From Streptomyces marokkonensis (GTDB taxonomy: Bacteria > Actinomycetota > Actinomycetes > Streptomycetales > Streptomycetaceae), in contig NZ_VSKS01000007.1 in the NCBI RefSeq assembly GCF_008312835.1, forward strand, positions 62,001 through 126,000: a stretch of DNA of 64,000 bases, in the 5' to 3' direction. The notes below the pieces were generated by a model that worked only from the letters and a program-made list of their open reading frames with translations, was not told where the DNA came from and made no database searches. Positions 34,614 through 43,227 of this stretch are shown piece after piece (position 1 is the first letter of the stretch; each line of letters opens with the position of its first letter). The translations under genes and the position numbers were made by a program.

Positions 34614-36178
34614 GGTCGGCCTCCGGCGGGGGTCTCGGGGGAGCGGCGGCGCAGGGTGGGGATGCCGAGCATCACGCGGCGGCCGTCGGAGGGCGCCGGG
34701 TCGCCGGAGGACTCGACGGGGCAGCGGTTCTCCATGGCGGTGAGCGCGGCGGCGTCCTCCTTGTGGGCGGCGGGGACGACGTAGCGGTCCTCGTACTTGG
34801 CGACGGCGAGCAGCCGGTGCAGGTCCTCGGCCTCCCGCGCGGTCAGCCCGACCGCCTTGAGCACCGCCTCGTCGCCCTCCTCGCCCAGGGTGCGCTCGCG
34901 CATGTACGAGCGGAGCGCGGTGAGCTTCATCAGGACCCCGCCGACGACGTCGGTGTCCCCGGCGCTGAACAGCTCCGCCAGATACTCAAGGGGGATACGC
35001 AGCCGGGTGACGGCGGCGAAGACATGGTCGGGATCGTCCTGGTTGCCGCCGGCCGCGTCGACCGCGTCGAGCACGGGAGAGAGCGGGGGCACGTACCAGA
35101 CCATCGGCAGCGTGCGGTACTCCGGGTGCAGCGGCAGCGCCACCTTGTACTTCGACACCAGGGCGTGGACCGGGGAGCGGCGGGCCGCGTCCAGCCAGTC
35201 CTCCGGGATGCCCGACTCCCGCGCGGCGGCGATGACGTCGGGGTCGGACGGGTCGAGGAAGACGCCGCGCTGGGCGTCCAGCAGGTCCTTCTCGTCGGGC
35301 GTGGCGGCCGCCTCGCCGACGCGGTCGGCGTCGTACAGCAGCAGACCGAGGTAGCGCAGCCGGCCGACGCAGGTCTCGGAGCAGACGGTGGGCTGTCCGG
35401 CCTCGATGCGCGGGAAGCAGAAGGTGCACTTCTCGGCCTTGCCGGTGGCGTGGTTGACGTACACCTTCTTGTACGGGCACGCCGTCACGCACATCCGCCA
35501 GCCGCGGCACTTGTCCTGGTCGACCAGGACGATGCCGTCCTCGACCCGCTTGTACATCGCGCCGGACGGGCAGGCCGACACGCAGGCCGGGTTGAGACAG
35601 TGCTCGCACAGCCGGGGGAGGTGGAAGAGGAAGGTCTGCTCGAACTCGAACTTGACCTTCTCGGCCCACTCGCCGCTGAGGTTGGGATCGCCACCGGCGT
35701 TCTCCGGGGCGCCGCCCAGACCGTCCTCCCAGTTGGCGCCCCAGGTGATCTCGGTGGGTTTGCCGGTGAGGACCGAGCGGGGCCGGGCGACGGGCATGTC
35801 GGGCCCGGCGGGGGCGCTGATGAGGTTGTCGTAGTCGTAGGTGACCGGTTCGTAGTAGTCCTCGAGGGACGGCAGGTCGGGGTTGGAGAACAGCGACAGC
35901 AGCCGCTTGACCCGGCCGCCGGAGCGCAGGACCAGACGCCCGCGCCTGTCCAGCATCCAGCCGCCCTTCCACTGCTCCTGGTCCTCGTAGCGGCGGGGGT
36001 AGCCGACGCCGGGCTTGGTCTCGACGTTGTTGAACCAGGCGTACTCGACACCGGTGCGGTTGGTCCACGTCTGCTTGCAGGTGACCGAGCAGGTGTGGCA
36101 CCCGATGCACTTGTCGAGGTTCATCACCATCGCGATCTGGGCCATCACTCGGCCGATGGGGGCTTCGCCACGGGGCAT
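34610..36178 (-). CDS. narH: Respiratory nitrate reductase beta subunit, operon 1
   Basis: 522 residues. Fe-S clusters: CIGCHTCSVTCKQTW near the start, CEHCLNPACVSACPSG, CRGWRMCVTACPYK (Trp in place of one Cys, giving the [3Fe-4S] site) and CTFCFPRIEAGQPTVCSETC. It wires electrons from NarI to NarG. ATG 36178 (MPRGEAPIGRV) matches the start of the second narH in this window; an upstream extension of the frame lies inside narG. The C-terminus from about 470 differs from the operon-2 copy. Confidence 0.95.
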   Translation of the reverse strand: MPRGEAPIGRVMAQIAMVMNLDKCIGCHTCSVTCKQTWTNRTGVEYAWFNNVETKPGVGYPRRYEDQEQWKGGWMLDRRGRLVLRSGGRVKRLLSLFSNPDLPSLEDYYEPVTYDYDNLISAPAGPDMPVARPRSVLTGKPTEITWGANWEDGLGGAPENAGGDPNLSGEWAEKVKFEFEQTFLFHLPRLCEHCLNPACVSACPSGAMYKRVEDGIVLVDQDKCRGWRMCVTACPYKKVYVNHATGKAEKCTFCFPRIEAGQPTVCSETCVGRLRYLGLLLYDADRVGEAAATPDEKDLLDAQRGVFLDPSDPDVIAAARESGIPEDWLDAARRSPVHALVSKYKVALPLHPEYRTLPMVWYVPPLSPVLDAVDAAGGNQDDPDHVFAAVTRLRIPLEYLAELFSAGDTDVVGGVLMKLTALRSYMRERTLGEEGDEAVLKAVGLTAREAEDLHRLLAVAKYEDRYVVPAAHKEDAAALTAMENRCPVESSGDPAPSDGRRVMLGIPTLRRRSPETPAGGRP

Positions 36179-36179
36179 C

Positions 36180-39100
36180 TCAGTACTCCACTCGCTGGCT
36201 GCGGCGACGGATGACGGTGACCTCGTCACGCTGGTTGCCGGTCGGGCCGTAGTAGTTGAAGGCATAGGTGAACTGCGCGTAGCCGCCGGCGAGATGGGTC
36301 GGCTTGAGCAGCAGGCGGGTCAGTGAGTTGTGCATGCCGCCCCGCTTGCCGCTGACCTCGGTCTTCGGCACGTTCACGTTGCGGTCCTGGGCGTGGTACA
36401 TGTACACGGTCCCCTCGGGCATCCGGTGGGTGACCACGGCCCGGCAGGCGACGACACCGTTGCGGTTGTACGCCTCGATCCACTCGTTGTCCTTGACGCC
36501 GATCTTCTCGGCGTCCTCCAGCGACATCCAGATGACCGGGCCGCCGCGCGACAGGTCGAGCATGTACTTGTTGTCCTGGTAGTTCGAGTGGATGGACCAC
36601 TTCGAGTGCGGGGTGAGGTAGCGGACCGTGACCTCGGCCCTCCCGTCCTCGCGCAGGTGCTCGTCGCCGTAGTGCCGCGGGGTGTTCAACGGCGGCCGGT
36701 AGACCGGAAGCTGCTCACCCAGCTCGGTCATCCAGTCGTGCTGGACGAAGAAGTGCTGCCGGCCGGTGAGCGTGTGCCACGGCTTCTTGTGCTCGGTGTT
36801 GATCACGAAGGGGGAGTAGCGCCGGCCGCCGGTCTCCGAGCCCGACCACTCGTAGGAGGTGATCACGGAACGCGGCTGGGCGCGGGTGTCGGCGAAGGTG
36901 ATCCGCTCGGCCTCGCGCTCGGCGGACAGCTCCACCAGCCCCTCGCTGCCGGTCTGCCGCTCCAGCTCACGGAAGCCCTCCGTGGCCAGCCGGCCGTTGG
37001 TGGTGCCGGACAGGGCCAGGATCGCCTCGCACATGTCGGAGGCGGTGGCCAGCGACGGGCGGCCGGCGGCCACTCCGTCACGTACGGTCCCGCAGCGGTG
37101 CCGCAGGTCCTCGATCTCCCGGTCGGGATGGACGGTGACGCCCTTGGTGGTGGTGCCCAGGGTGTCAAGCAGCGGACCGACGGCCCGCATCTTCTGCGCG
37201 GTGGCCGCGTAGTCCCGCTCGACGACCACCAGCTTGGGCATGGTGCGCCCGGGGACCGGCTCGCAGTCCCCGGTCTTCCAGTCGCGCACGACCCCGCCGG
37301 GCTGGGCGAGTTCGTCGGGGGTGTCGTGCAGCAGCGGCACCGCCAGGACGTCGGTGCGGCTGCCGAGGTGCTCGGCGGCGAGCTCGCTGAACCGGTCGGC
37401 GATGGTGAGGAAGCTGTCGTAGTCGGTACGCGCCTGCCAGGGCGGGGCGATGGCGGGGGTGAAGGCGTGCACGAAGGGGTGCATGTCGGTGCTCGACAGG
37501 TCGTCCTTCTCGTACCAGGTCGCGGCCGGCAGGACGACGTCGGAGAGCAGACCGGTGGAGGTCATCCGGAAGTCCATGGTGACCAGCAGGTCGAGCTTGC
37601 CCTCGGGCGCCTCGTCCCGCCAGACCACGTCCTTCGGGCGGGCCTCGGGCGGGGTCTCCTCGGAGCGGACGGCCGCGTCCGTGCCCAGCAGGTGGCGCAG
37701 GAAGTACTCGTTGCCCTTGCCGGAGGATCCCAGCAGGTTGGCACGCCAGACGGTCAGCACCCGGGGGAAGTTGGCGGGGTCGTCGGGGTCGTCGGCGGCG
37801 AACCGCAGCCGTCCCGCCTTCAGCTCGTCGACTATGTGCTCGGCGACCGGCCGGCCCGCCGCCTTCGCCTCGTCCGTCAGGTCGAGCGGATTGCGGTTGA
37901 AGCCGGGGTGCCCGGGCGTCCAGCCGAGCCGCACGGCCTGGGCGAGGCAGTCGGCGAACCCCTTGCCCGCGAAGCGTCCCTCGCCCAGCGGCGAGGCCAG
38001 CTCGTCCGGTCCGAACGCCTCGTACCGCCACTGGTCGGAGTTGAGGTACCAGTAGGACGTGCCGGCCATGTGCCGGGTGGGCCGCTGCCAGTCGAAGGCG
38101 AACGCGAGGTGCTGCAGGCCGGTGACCGGGCGGACCTTCTCCTGGCCGACGTAGTGCGCCCAGCCGCCGCCGTTGACGCCCTGGCAGCCGGTCATGGTGA
38201 GCAGGGCCAGGAAGGCGCGGTAGATGGTGTCGGAGTGGAACCAGTGGTTGGTGCCGGCCCCGAGGGCGATCATCGAACGGCCCTTGGTGCGTTCGGCGTT
38301 GCGGGCGAACTCCCGGGCGATCCGGGCCGCCTGCTCCGCGGGCACGGACGTGATCGTCTCCTGCCAGGCCGGGGTGTACGGCTCGCCGGCGTCGTCGTAG
38401 GAGGACGGCCAGCTGCCCGGCAGACCCGGCCGCCGCACACCGTACTGGGCCAGCATCAGGTCGAAGACGGTGGTGACGCGGCGCCCGGCGACCGTGTGGA
38501 CCGGAACACCGCGGACCATGGTCGTGCCGCCCTCGGTGGCGCCCTCGTCGAAGCGGGGCAGCACGATCTCGGCCGTCTCCCCGGCCCGCTCCAGCACGCT
38601 CAGTTCCGGAGTCACGTCGCCGAGGTCGAGGTTCCAGCGGCCCTGCTCGCCCTTGGCCCAGCGGAAGCCGAGCGAGCCGTTGGGCACGACCGGCTCACCC
38701 GTGGCGGAGTCCAGGAGCACCGTCTTGGAGCCGGCGTTCTCCTCCTCGTGCCCGAGGTCGGCGGCGGTCAGGAAACCGTCCGGGACGAGACCGCCCCGCG
38801 TGTGCTCGCGCAGGGTGACCAGGAACGGGGCGTCGGTGAACTTCCGCAGGTAGTCCCGGAAGTAGGGGACCTCGCGGTCGACGAGGAACTCGCGCAGGAT
38901 GACGTGGCCCATCGCCATGGCCAGCGCGCCGTCGGTGCCCGGGTGCGGGGACATCCACTCGTCGGCGTGCTTGACGTTGTCGGCGTAGTCCGGGCTGACC
39001 GCGACGACCTTGGTGCCGTTGTAGCGGGTCTCGGTCAGGAAGTGCGCGTCGGGCGTGCGGGTGACCGGGATGTTGGAGCCCCACATGATCAGGTAGCCGG

Positions 39101-39881
39101 CGTTCCACCAGTCCGCGGCCTCCGGCACGTCCGTCTGGTCACCGAAGACCTGCGGGGAGGCGACCGGCAGGTCGGCGTACCAGTCGTAGAACGACAGCAG
39201 GGTGCCGCCGATCAGCGACATGAACCGGGCCCCGGCCGCGAAGGACGCCATCGACATCGCCGGGATCGGCGAGAAGCCGGCGACGCGGTCCGGGCCGTAC
39301 TGCTTGACGGTGTGCACATGGGCGGCGGCGACCAGCTCCGAGACCTCGTCCCAGTCGGCGCGGACCAGACCGCCCTTGCCGCGGGCCCGCTTGTACGCGC
39401 GGGCCTTGGCCGGGTCACCGGTGATCTCCGCCCACGCCGCCACCGGGTCGCCCAGCCGCCTGCGCGCCTCGCGCCAGAGCTTCAGCAACTCGCCCCGCAC
39501 GTAGGGGTAGCGGACCCGGCTGGGGGAGTAGGTGTACCAGGAGAACGACGCCCCGCGCGGACAGCCGCGCGGCTCGTACTCGGGGCAGTCGGTGCCGATC
39601 GAGGGGTAGTCGGTGGCCTGGTGCTCCCAGGTGATGATGCCGTCCTTGACGTACACCATCCAGGAGCAGGAACCGGTGCAGTTGACGCCGTGGGTGGAGC
39701 GCACCACCTTGTCGTGGGACCAGCGGTCCCGGTAGAAGCCCTCCCACTTCGGGTCGCCCTCGCCGAAGACCGCACGTCCGTCGGACGAGACCTCCCGGCG
39801 GTTCAGCAGTCTGCGCGCGGCCAGTGGCCAGGTCCCATGAGCCGGCTCGTGCCCCCGGCGTGCGCTCTGATCGTTCTCCAT
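36180..39881 (-). CDS. narG: Respiratory nitrate reductase alpha subunit, operon 1
   Basis: 1233 residues, the full length of membrane-bound NarG. The FS0 [4Fe-4S] site is HGVNCTGSCSW with the later Cys in EPRGCPRG. The molybdenum Asp region DQTDVPEAADWWNAGYLIMW is intact, as are the MGD-binding WGSNIPVTRTPDAHF and GGWAHYVGQEK. Bis-MGD NarG reduces nitrate on the cytoplasmic face. There is no strong Shine-Dalgarno before ATG 39881, but a palindrome AACCTAGGTT (39889-39898) sits there, so expression may be leaderless or controlled at this site. Confidence 0.96.
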   Translation of the reverse strand: MENDQSARRGHEPAHGTWPLAARRLLNRREVSSDGRAVFGEGDPKWEGFYRDRWSHDKVVRSTHGVNCTGSCSWMVYVKDGIITWEHQATDYPSIGTDCPEYEPRGCPRGASFSWYTYSPSRVRYPYVRGELLKLWREARRRLGDPVAAWAEITGDPAKARAYKRARGKGGLVRADWDEVSELVAAAHVHTVKQYGPDRVAGFSPIPAMSMASFAAGARFMSLIGGTLLSFYDWYADLPVASPQVFGDQTDVPEAADWWNAGYLIMWGSNIPVTRTPDAHFLTETRYNGTKVVAVSPDYADNVKHADEWMSPHPGTDGALAMAMGHVILREFLVDREVPYFRDYLRKFTDAPFLVTLREHTRGGLVPDGFLTAADLGHEEENAGSKTVLLDSATGEPVVPNGSLGFRWAKGEQGRWNLDLGDVTPELSVLERAGETAEIVLPRFDEGATEGGTTMVRGVPVHTVAGRRVTTVFDLMLAQYGVRRPGLPGSWPSSYDDAGEPYTPAWQETITSVPAEQAARIAREFARNAERTKGRSMIALGAGTNHWFHSDTIYRAFLALLTMTGCQGVNGGGWAHYVGQEKVRPVTGLQHLAFAFDWQRPTRHMAGTSYWYLNSDQWRYEAFGPDELASPLGEGRFAGKGFADCLAQAVRLGWTPGHPGFNRNPLDLTDEAKAAGRPVAEHIVDELKAGRLRFAADDPDDPANFPRVLTVWRANLLGSSGKGNEYFLRHLLGTDAAVRSEETPPEARPKDVVWRDEAPEGKLDLLVTMDFRMTSTGLLSDVVLPAATWYEKDDLSSTDMHPFVHAFTPAIAPPWQARTDYDSFLTIADRFSELAAEHLGSRTDVLAVPLLHDTPDELAQPGGVVRDWKTGDCEPVPGRTMPKLVVVERDYAATAQKMRAVGPLLDTLGTTTKGVTVHPDREIEDLRHRCGTVRDGVAAGRPSLATASDMCEAILALSGTTNGRLATEGFRELERQTGSEGLVELSAEREAERITFADTRAQPRSVITSYEWSGSETGGRRYSPFVINTEHKKPWHTLTGRQHFFVQHDWMTELGEQLPVYRPPLNTPRHYGDEHLREDGRAEVTVRYLTPHSKWSIHSNYQDNKYMLDLSRGGPVIWMSLEDAEKIGVKDNEWIEAYNRNGVVACRAVVTHRMPEGTVYMYHAQDRNVNVPKTEVSGKRGGMHNSLTRLLLKPTHLAGGYAQFTYAFNYYGPTGNQRDEVTVIRRRSQRVEY

Positions 39882-39973
39882 GGTCAGGAACCTAGGTTTC
39901 CGCCGTGGGGGCGGCCTTGGGCCGAACGGCCCCGGTCACCCGTCCTACCGGCCCGGTCTCGGGCCGGGTGCCC

Positions 39974-39987
39974 GGGACCAGGGCCCC
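39974..39987. promoter_or_regulatory. DevR-type box upstream of narG (operon 1)
   Basis: GGGACCAGGGCCCC matches the core GGGACNNNNGNCCC at every fixed position, and another GGGAC follows directly (39988-39992), giving tandem half-sites as in DevR-regulated promoters. It is 93-106 bp from the narG start. Recognition by the DevR-like protein at 31762 is inferred. Confidence 0.5.
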
Positions 39988-40163
39988 GGGACCCCGACTC
40001 GACGGGCTCGGCCCGTTCGCCGGCCCCGTGGCCACCCGGTGACCTCCGGCCGCCCGGGCGGCAGTTCCCGCCCGGCGCCCGTGACGGGGCGCACGGGTGC
40101 GCCACTTGGGCCGAAGTGCCCACTCCACCCCGGCCGTCCGGCCCCGGTCCGGACCGGTGGGCG

Positions 40164-40176
40164 GGGACCGGTCGGC
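40164..40176. repeat. 13-bp repeat, copy 1
   Basis: GGGACCGGTCGGC occurs here and again at 41713-41725, each time upstream of an operon of the nitrogen-oxide block. Chance recurrence is possible in such GC-rich DNA. Confidence 0.4.
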
Positions 40177-40528
40177 GCCCCCGCGCGGGCCCGCCCGGCC
40201 CAGGTGACGGACGGGAGGGGCGGGTGATGCTGGGGCGTGACCGGCCGGGAAGTGAACAGGCCGCCACGTCACCCTGTCCGGCCACGTCTTCTCGTACCAC
40301 GGGCCGGGCAGCAGGCGCGGCGAGCTCCCGGACCGGTCACCGTCCGGCCGTTCCTCAGTCACGGCCGGACCCGCGGTCCACCACGTCCCCGGCCGGCGTC
40401 CACCCGTGCCGGCCGCCCGCCAGCGGGGTTTGCGTCAGGGACGTGGTGGCCCGCACGGCCCCGATCGCCCCGCACCGTTCCCACCCGCACCGGTCGTCCG
40501 GCCGGTCACGAACCGCTGGAGACACCTC

Positions 40529-41095
40529 ATGAGTGCTCCCACCCTCGCGTCGTCCGCCGAGGACGCCGCGGCGCTCGAAGCGGCCGAGGCCCGGCACGCC
40601 CGCACGGCAGGGGAACTGGCCGGCCGTGTGGCGCTGCTGACCACCGCAGCCGGGTGTGATCCGCGCGCGGCCGAGAAGCTCCGCACGGGCCTCGTGGCCT
40701 TCTGCGAGCGGGAACTGCTGCCGCACGCGGCCGCCGAGGAGGCCGCACTCTACCCGGTCGCCCGGACCATGCCCGACGCCCGTCTGCTCATGGTGAGCCT
40801 GGCCGCCGAGCACCGCTGCATCGCCGGTCTCGTGGACGCGGTACGCGCGGCCGCCTCCCCGGCGGACGCGGTGGCCCACGCCCGGGCCCTGCAGGTCTTC
40901 TTCGAGGAACACACCGCCAAGGAGAACGGCCTGGTCCTGCCCCTCCTGGCCATGGCACCCGGGGTCCGTCTGGCCACGCTGCTGGACGACCTGCACGACC
41001 GGCTGACACCGCCCGCGCCGGCCGGCGCGGGCCGTCCCGCCCACGACACGCAGAACGACGGCACGCACCCGAGAACGAAGGACGGCACCCGATGA
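40529..41095 (+). CDS. Hemerythrin HHE-domain protein 1
   Basis: 188 residues. A four-helix HHE fold with H23, H66-AAA-E70 (HxxxE), a later AEHRC and HTAKEN (HxxxE) gives the ligands of a di-iron centre. Such proteins bind O2 or NO or sense iron. GGAG lies 8 nt before ATG 40529. It is the first gene of the rightward group and is coupled by ATGA to the membrane protein at 41092, suggesting a joint role in NO or oxygen handling beside nitrate reductase. Confidence 0.83.
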   Translation: MSAPTLASSAEDAAALEAAEARHARTAGELAGRVALLTTAAGCDPRAAEKLRTGLVAFCERELLPHAAAEEAALYPVARTMPDARLLMVSLAAEHRCIAGLVDAVRAAASPADAVAHARALQVFFEEHTAKENGLVLPLLAMAPGVRLATLLDDLHDRLTPPAPAGAGRPAHDTQNDGTHPRTKDGTR

Positions 41096-41592
41096 ACCTT
41101 GCGCCCCGCCGAGCCGGCGCCCTGATCGGCCTGACCGGCATCGCCCTGACAACCGCCGGGCCGGTGATGCTGCTCCGCGGGCGCGGCGGACGCCAGGAGA
41201 TACGGGCGGAACTGGCCGCGCAGAGGATCACCTTCCCCCACCACGGCCTGCCCGGGCACCTCGCGCGCTTCGCGGGCCGCCCCGTGCGGACCGGCGGTGA
41301 GGCCCACGCCTACGCCGAGCTCATCAAGGACCACCTCACCCGGGCCACCGGGGGCCGCACCTACGCGGAGATCACCGACGAACTGCACGCCGGCGGGGGC
41401 GACGCCGACAAGCTCGCCGAGCTCCGTCAGACCGCCTTCATGGGCGAGACCCTGCGCGCCTCCCTGCTGTCCGCCTACCAGGCGTGGCACCTCACCACCC
41501 TCGTCACCGGCCTCGGTGCCCTGCTGACCGGTGCCGGGGCCGCCCTCGTGGCCACGGCGAACGCCCTGGGAGCGGACCGGCGCCACACCTGA
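41092..41592 (+). CDS. Two-helix membrane protein coupled to hemerythrin
   Basis: 166 residues, not recognised. An N-terminal helix (about 8-28, GALIGLTGIALTTAGPVMLL) and a C-terminal helix (about 130-157, WHLTTLVTGLGALLTGAGAALV) enclose a soluble, His-containing middle (EIRAELAAQRITFPHHGLPG). Its start overlaps the hemerythrin stop by 4 bp. It may anchor or partner the hemerythrin at the membrane. Confidence 0.65.
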   Translation: MNLAPRRAGALIGLTGIALTTAGPVMLLRGRGGRQEIRAELAAQRITFPHHGLPGHLARFAGRPVRTGGEAHAYAELIKDHLTRATGGRTYAEITDELHAGGGDADKLAELRQTAFMGETLRASLLSAYQAWHLTTLVTGLGALLTGAGAALVATANALGADRRHT

Positions 41593-41712
41593 CCGGGTCC
41601 GGTGACTCCCGCGCCGCCCCGGCCGCGACCAGCGGTCCGGGGCGGCGCACGTCTGCGCGGAGGCCGCCCGGCCCCGCCGTGCACCCGCGAGGGACCAACG
41701 GCCCACCGGGCC

Positions 41713-41725
41713 GGGACCGGTCGGC
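41713..41725. repeat. 13-bp repeat, copy 2, upstream of the radical SAM-nirK operon
   Basis: GGGACCGGTCGGC, identical to 40164-40176. It lies in the 354-bp gap 41593-41946, which otherwise holds the small ORF at 41783 and no larger gene. It is about 58 bp upstream of that ORF's ribosome site. Confidence 0.4.
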
Positions 41726-41782
41726 CGGGGCGCCGCCCGGCCCGGTGCGACAGGCTGACACCGACCGACCCGGAGGTGTCCC

Positions 41783-41950
41783 GTGTACAACCGCAACCAG
41801 TATCCGTGCGGCCGTTTCCCCCGCAGATCCCCGTCACGGATGCGGCGCGCGGTCCGGGCCGGTCACCGTTCGGCAGCCCGGGCCGTCCGTGCCGACTCCC
41901 GGGCCGCCGGACGCGCGCCCCGCACCTGCGCGGGACGGAGGACCCGGTGA
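41783..41950 (+). CDS. Candidate small basic peptide coupled to the radical SAM gene
   Basis: A 55-residue ORF beginning GTG TAC AAC (peptide VYNRNQYPCGRFPRRSP...) directly after GGAGGTG (41772-41778). Its TGA overlaps the GTG start of the radical SAM gene (GTGA 41947-41950). The N-terminus uses unusual A/T-containing codons; the rest is Arg/Ala-rich and could be chance. It could be a leader peptide that couples translation or, more speculatively, a substrate peptide of the radical SAM enzyme. Confidence 0.35.
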   Translation: MYNRNQYPCGRFPRRSPSRMRRAVRAGHRSAARAVRADSRAAGRAPRTCAGRRTR

Positions 41951-43227
41951 GCGGCGCACGAGCGATCAGGCGGCAGCACCAGGACGTCGACGACCGGCCG
42001 TTCATCGTCATCTGGGAATCCACCCGGGCCTGCCCGCTGGCCTGTCTGCACTGCCGGGCCGAGGCCGTCCCCGACCGTGACCCGCGCGAGCTGGACACGG
42101 CGGCCGCCAAGGACCTGCTGCGCCAGGTCGCCGCGTTCGGCCGGCCCGCCCCGCTGTTCGTCATCACCGGCGGCGATCCGTTCCAGCGTCCCGACCTGAA
42201 CGAACTGATCGGGTACGGCGAGGAGGTGGGCGTCCGCGTCGCCGTGTCGCCCTCCGGCACCCCGACGCTCACACCGCAGCGGCTGCGGGAGGTGCACGAC
42301 GCCGGAGCGGTCGGGCTCTCGCTCAGCCTGGACGGGTCCACCGCCGCACTGCACGACGGCTTCCGTGGTGTGCCCGGCGTGTACCGGTGGACGCTGGACG
42401 CCTGGGACGCCGCCCGGGCCATGGGCATGAAGGTGCAGATCAACACCACGGTCGCCCGGCACAACCTGCACGACCTGCCGGACATCGTCCGCCTGGTCCG
42501 CGACCACGGGGCGATGCTGTGGAGCGCCTTCTTCCTGGTGCCCACCGGGCGCGGCCGGCAGCTCGGTGAACTCACGCCCGCCGAGACAGAGGACGTACTG
42601 AACTTCGTGTACGACGTCGGGCTGACCGTGCCCGCCAAGACCACCGAGGCCCACCACTTCCGCCGGGTCGCGCTCCAGCGCGCGGTCCTCGCGGACACCG
42701 GTGACGACCACATGGCGGTGCTGGGGCTCGGCCCGCTCTACCGGCAACTGCGCGAGCGCTCCACCGCGCTGGGCCTGGACTCCGGGGGCCGGCGGGCCAG
42801 GCGGCCGCCGCTGGACGTCAACGCGGCCCGCGGCTTCGTCTTCGTGTCGCACACCGGCACCGTGCACCCCAGCGGATTCCTGCCCCTGGGCGCGGGCAGT
42901 GTGCGCACCCGACCCCTGGCGGAGATCTACCGCTCCTCGGAGCTGTTCACCGGCCTGCGGGACGCCGACGGGCTGGGCGGCCGGTGCGGGCGGTGCGAGT
43001 TCCGCCGGGTCTGCGGCGGATCCCGGTCCCGCGCCTACGGCGTGACCGGCGACCCGTACGCCGAGGAACCCTGGTGCGGCTACCGGCCCGGTTCCTTCCC
43101 GTACCAACGGGAACTGGCGGTGCTGCTGTCCGGTACCGGTACCGGACAGCAGCACGGGCCCGACGACCCGGGCGCCGGCGGTCCCGCCGTCCCGCACCCC
43201 CGCGCCGAGCACCGAGGAGCACCGTGA
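41947..43227 (+). CDS. Radical SAM/SPASM-domain protein upstream of nirK
   Basis: 426 residues. The radical SAM cluster CPLACLHC (C-x3-C-x2-C) lies near residue 35, then ITGGDPFQRPDL. The C-terminal SPASM-like region has CGRCEFRRVCGG and a later Cys (EEPWCGYRPG). It resembles the TIGR04053 group found with nitrogen-oxide genes in Actinobacteria and distantly the AhbD/NirJ haem-modifying enzymes. GTG 41947 has GGAGG 5 nt upstream. A perfect 36-bp palindrome lies in its 3' end, and its stop overlaps the nirK start. Substrate unknown. Confidence 0.82.
   Translation: MSGARAIRRQHQDVDDRPFIVIWESTRACPLACLHCRAEAVPDRDPRELDTAAAKDLLRQVAAFGRPAPLFVITGGDPFQRPDLNELIGYGEEVGVRVAVSPSGTPTLTPQRLREVHDAGAVGLSLSLDGSTAALHDGFRGVPGVYRWTLDAWDAARAMGMKVQINTTVARHNLHDLPDIVRLVRDHGAMLWSAFFLVPTGRGRQLGELTPAETEDVLNFVYDVGLTVPAKTTEAHHFRRVALQRAVLADTGDDHMAVLGLGPLYRQLRERSTALGLDSGGRRARRPPLDVNAARGFVFVSHTGTVHPSGFLPLGAGSVRTRPLAEIYRSSELFTGLRDADGLGGRCGRCEFRRVCGGSRSRAYGVTGDPYAEEPWCGYRPGSFPYQRELAVLLSGTGTGQQHGPDDPGAGGPAVPHPRAEHRGAP
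43120..43155. repeat. Perfect 36-bp palindrome inside the radical SAM gene
   Basis: Half-site GTGCTGCTGTCCGGTACC is followed immediately by its exact reverse complement, without a spacer. It encodes VLLSGTGTGQQH in the C-terminal extension of the radical SAM protein and lies 69 bp before the nirK start. On mRNA it would form a very stable hairpin. Confidence 0.9.

Larger units (their letters stand above)
39882..40528. other. 647-bp divergent control region between nar operon 1 and the hemerythrin operon
   Basis: No gene is supported here. The stretch carries an unusual density of GGACC/GGTCC elements: GGGACCAGGGCCCC (39974-39987), the perfect palindrome CCGGTCCGGACCGG (40144-40157), GGGACCGGTCGGC (40164-40176), GGACCGGTC (about 40330) and GGACC-CGC-GGTCC (40367-40379). 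AACCTAGGTT lies at the narG end. It looks like a multi-site operator region for a hypoxia or nitrate regulator. Confidence 0.5.

Noticed and set aside
36179-36265. An upstream extension of the operon-1 narH frame starting near 36265.
   Set aside because: It lies within narG, and the operon-2 NarH starts at the same MPRGEAPIG position; ATG 36178 follows the narG stop by one base.
36330-40532. A 1400-codon open frame on the plus strand antisense to narG (operon 1).
   Set aside because: It is the complementary shadow of narG codon bias, with no recognisable domain and Gly/Val/Arg-rich sequence; it also runs through the intergenic region.
41602-41946. An N-terminal extension of the radical SAM protein from about 41602.
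   Set aside because: The extension is Pro/Arg-rich without conserved motif; GTG 41947 has a good ribosome site and the CPLACLHC motif at a normal distance.
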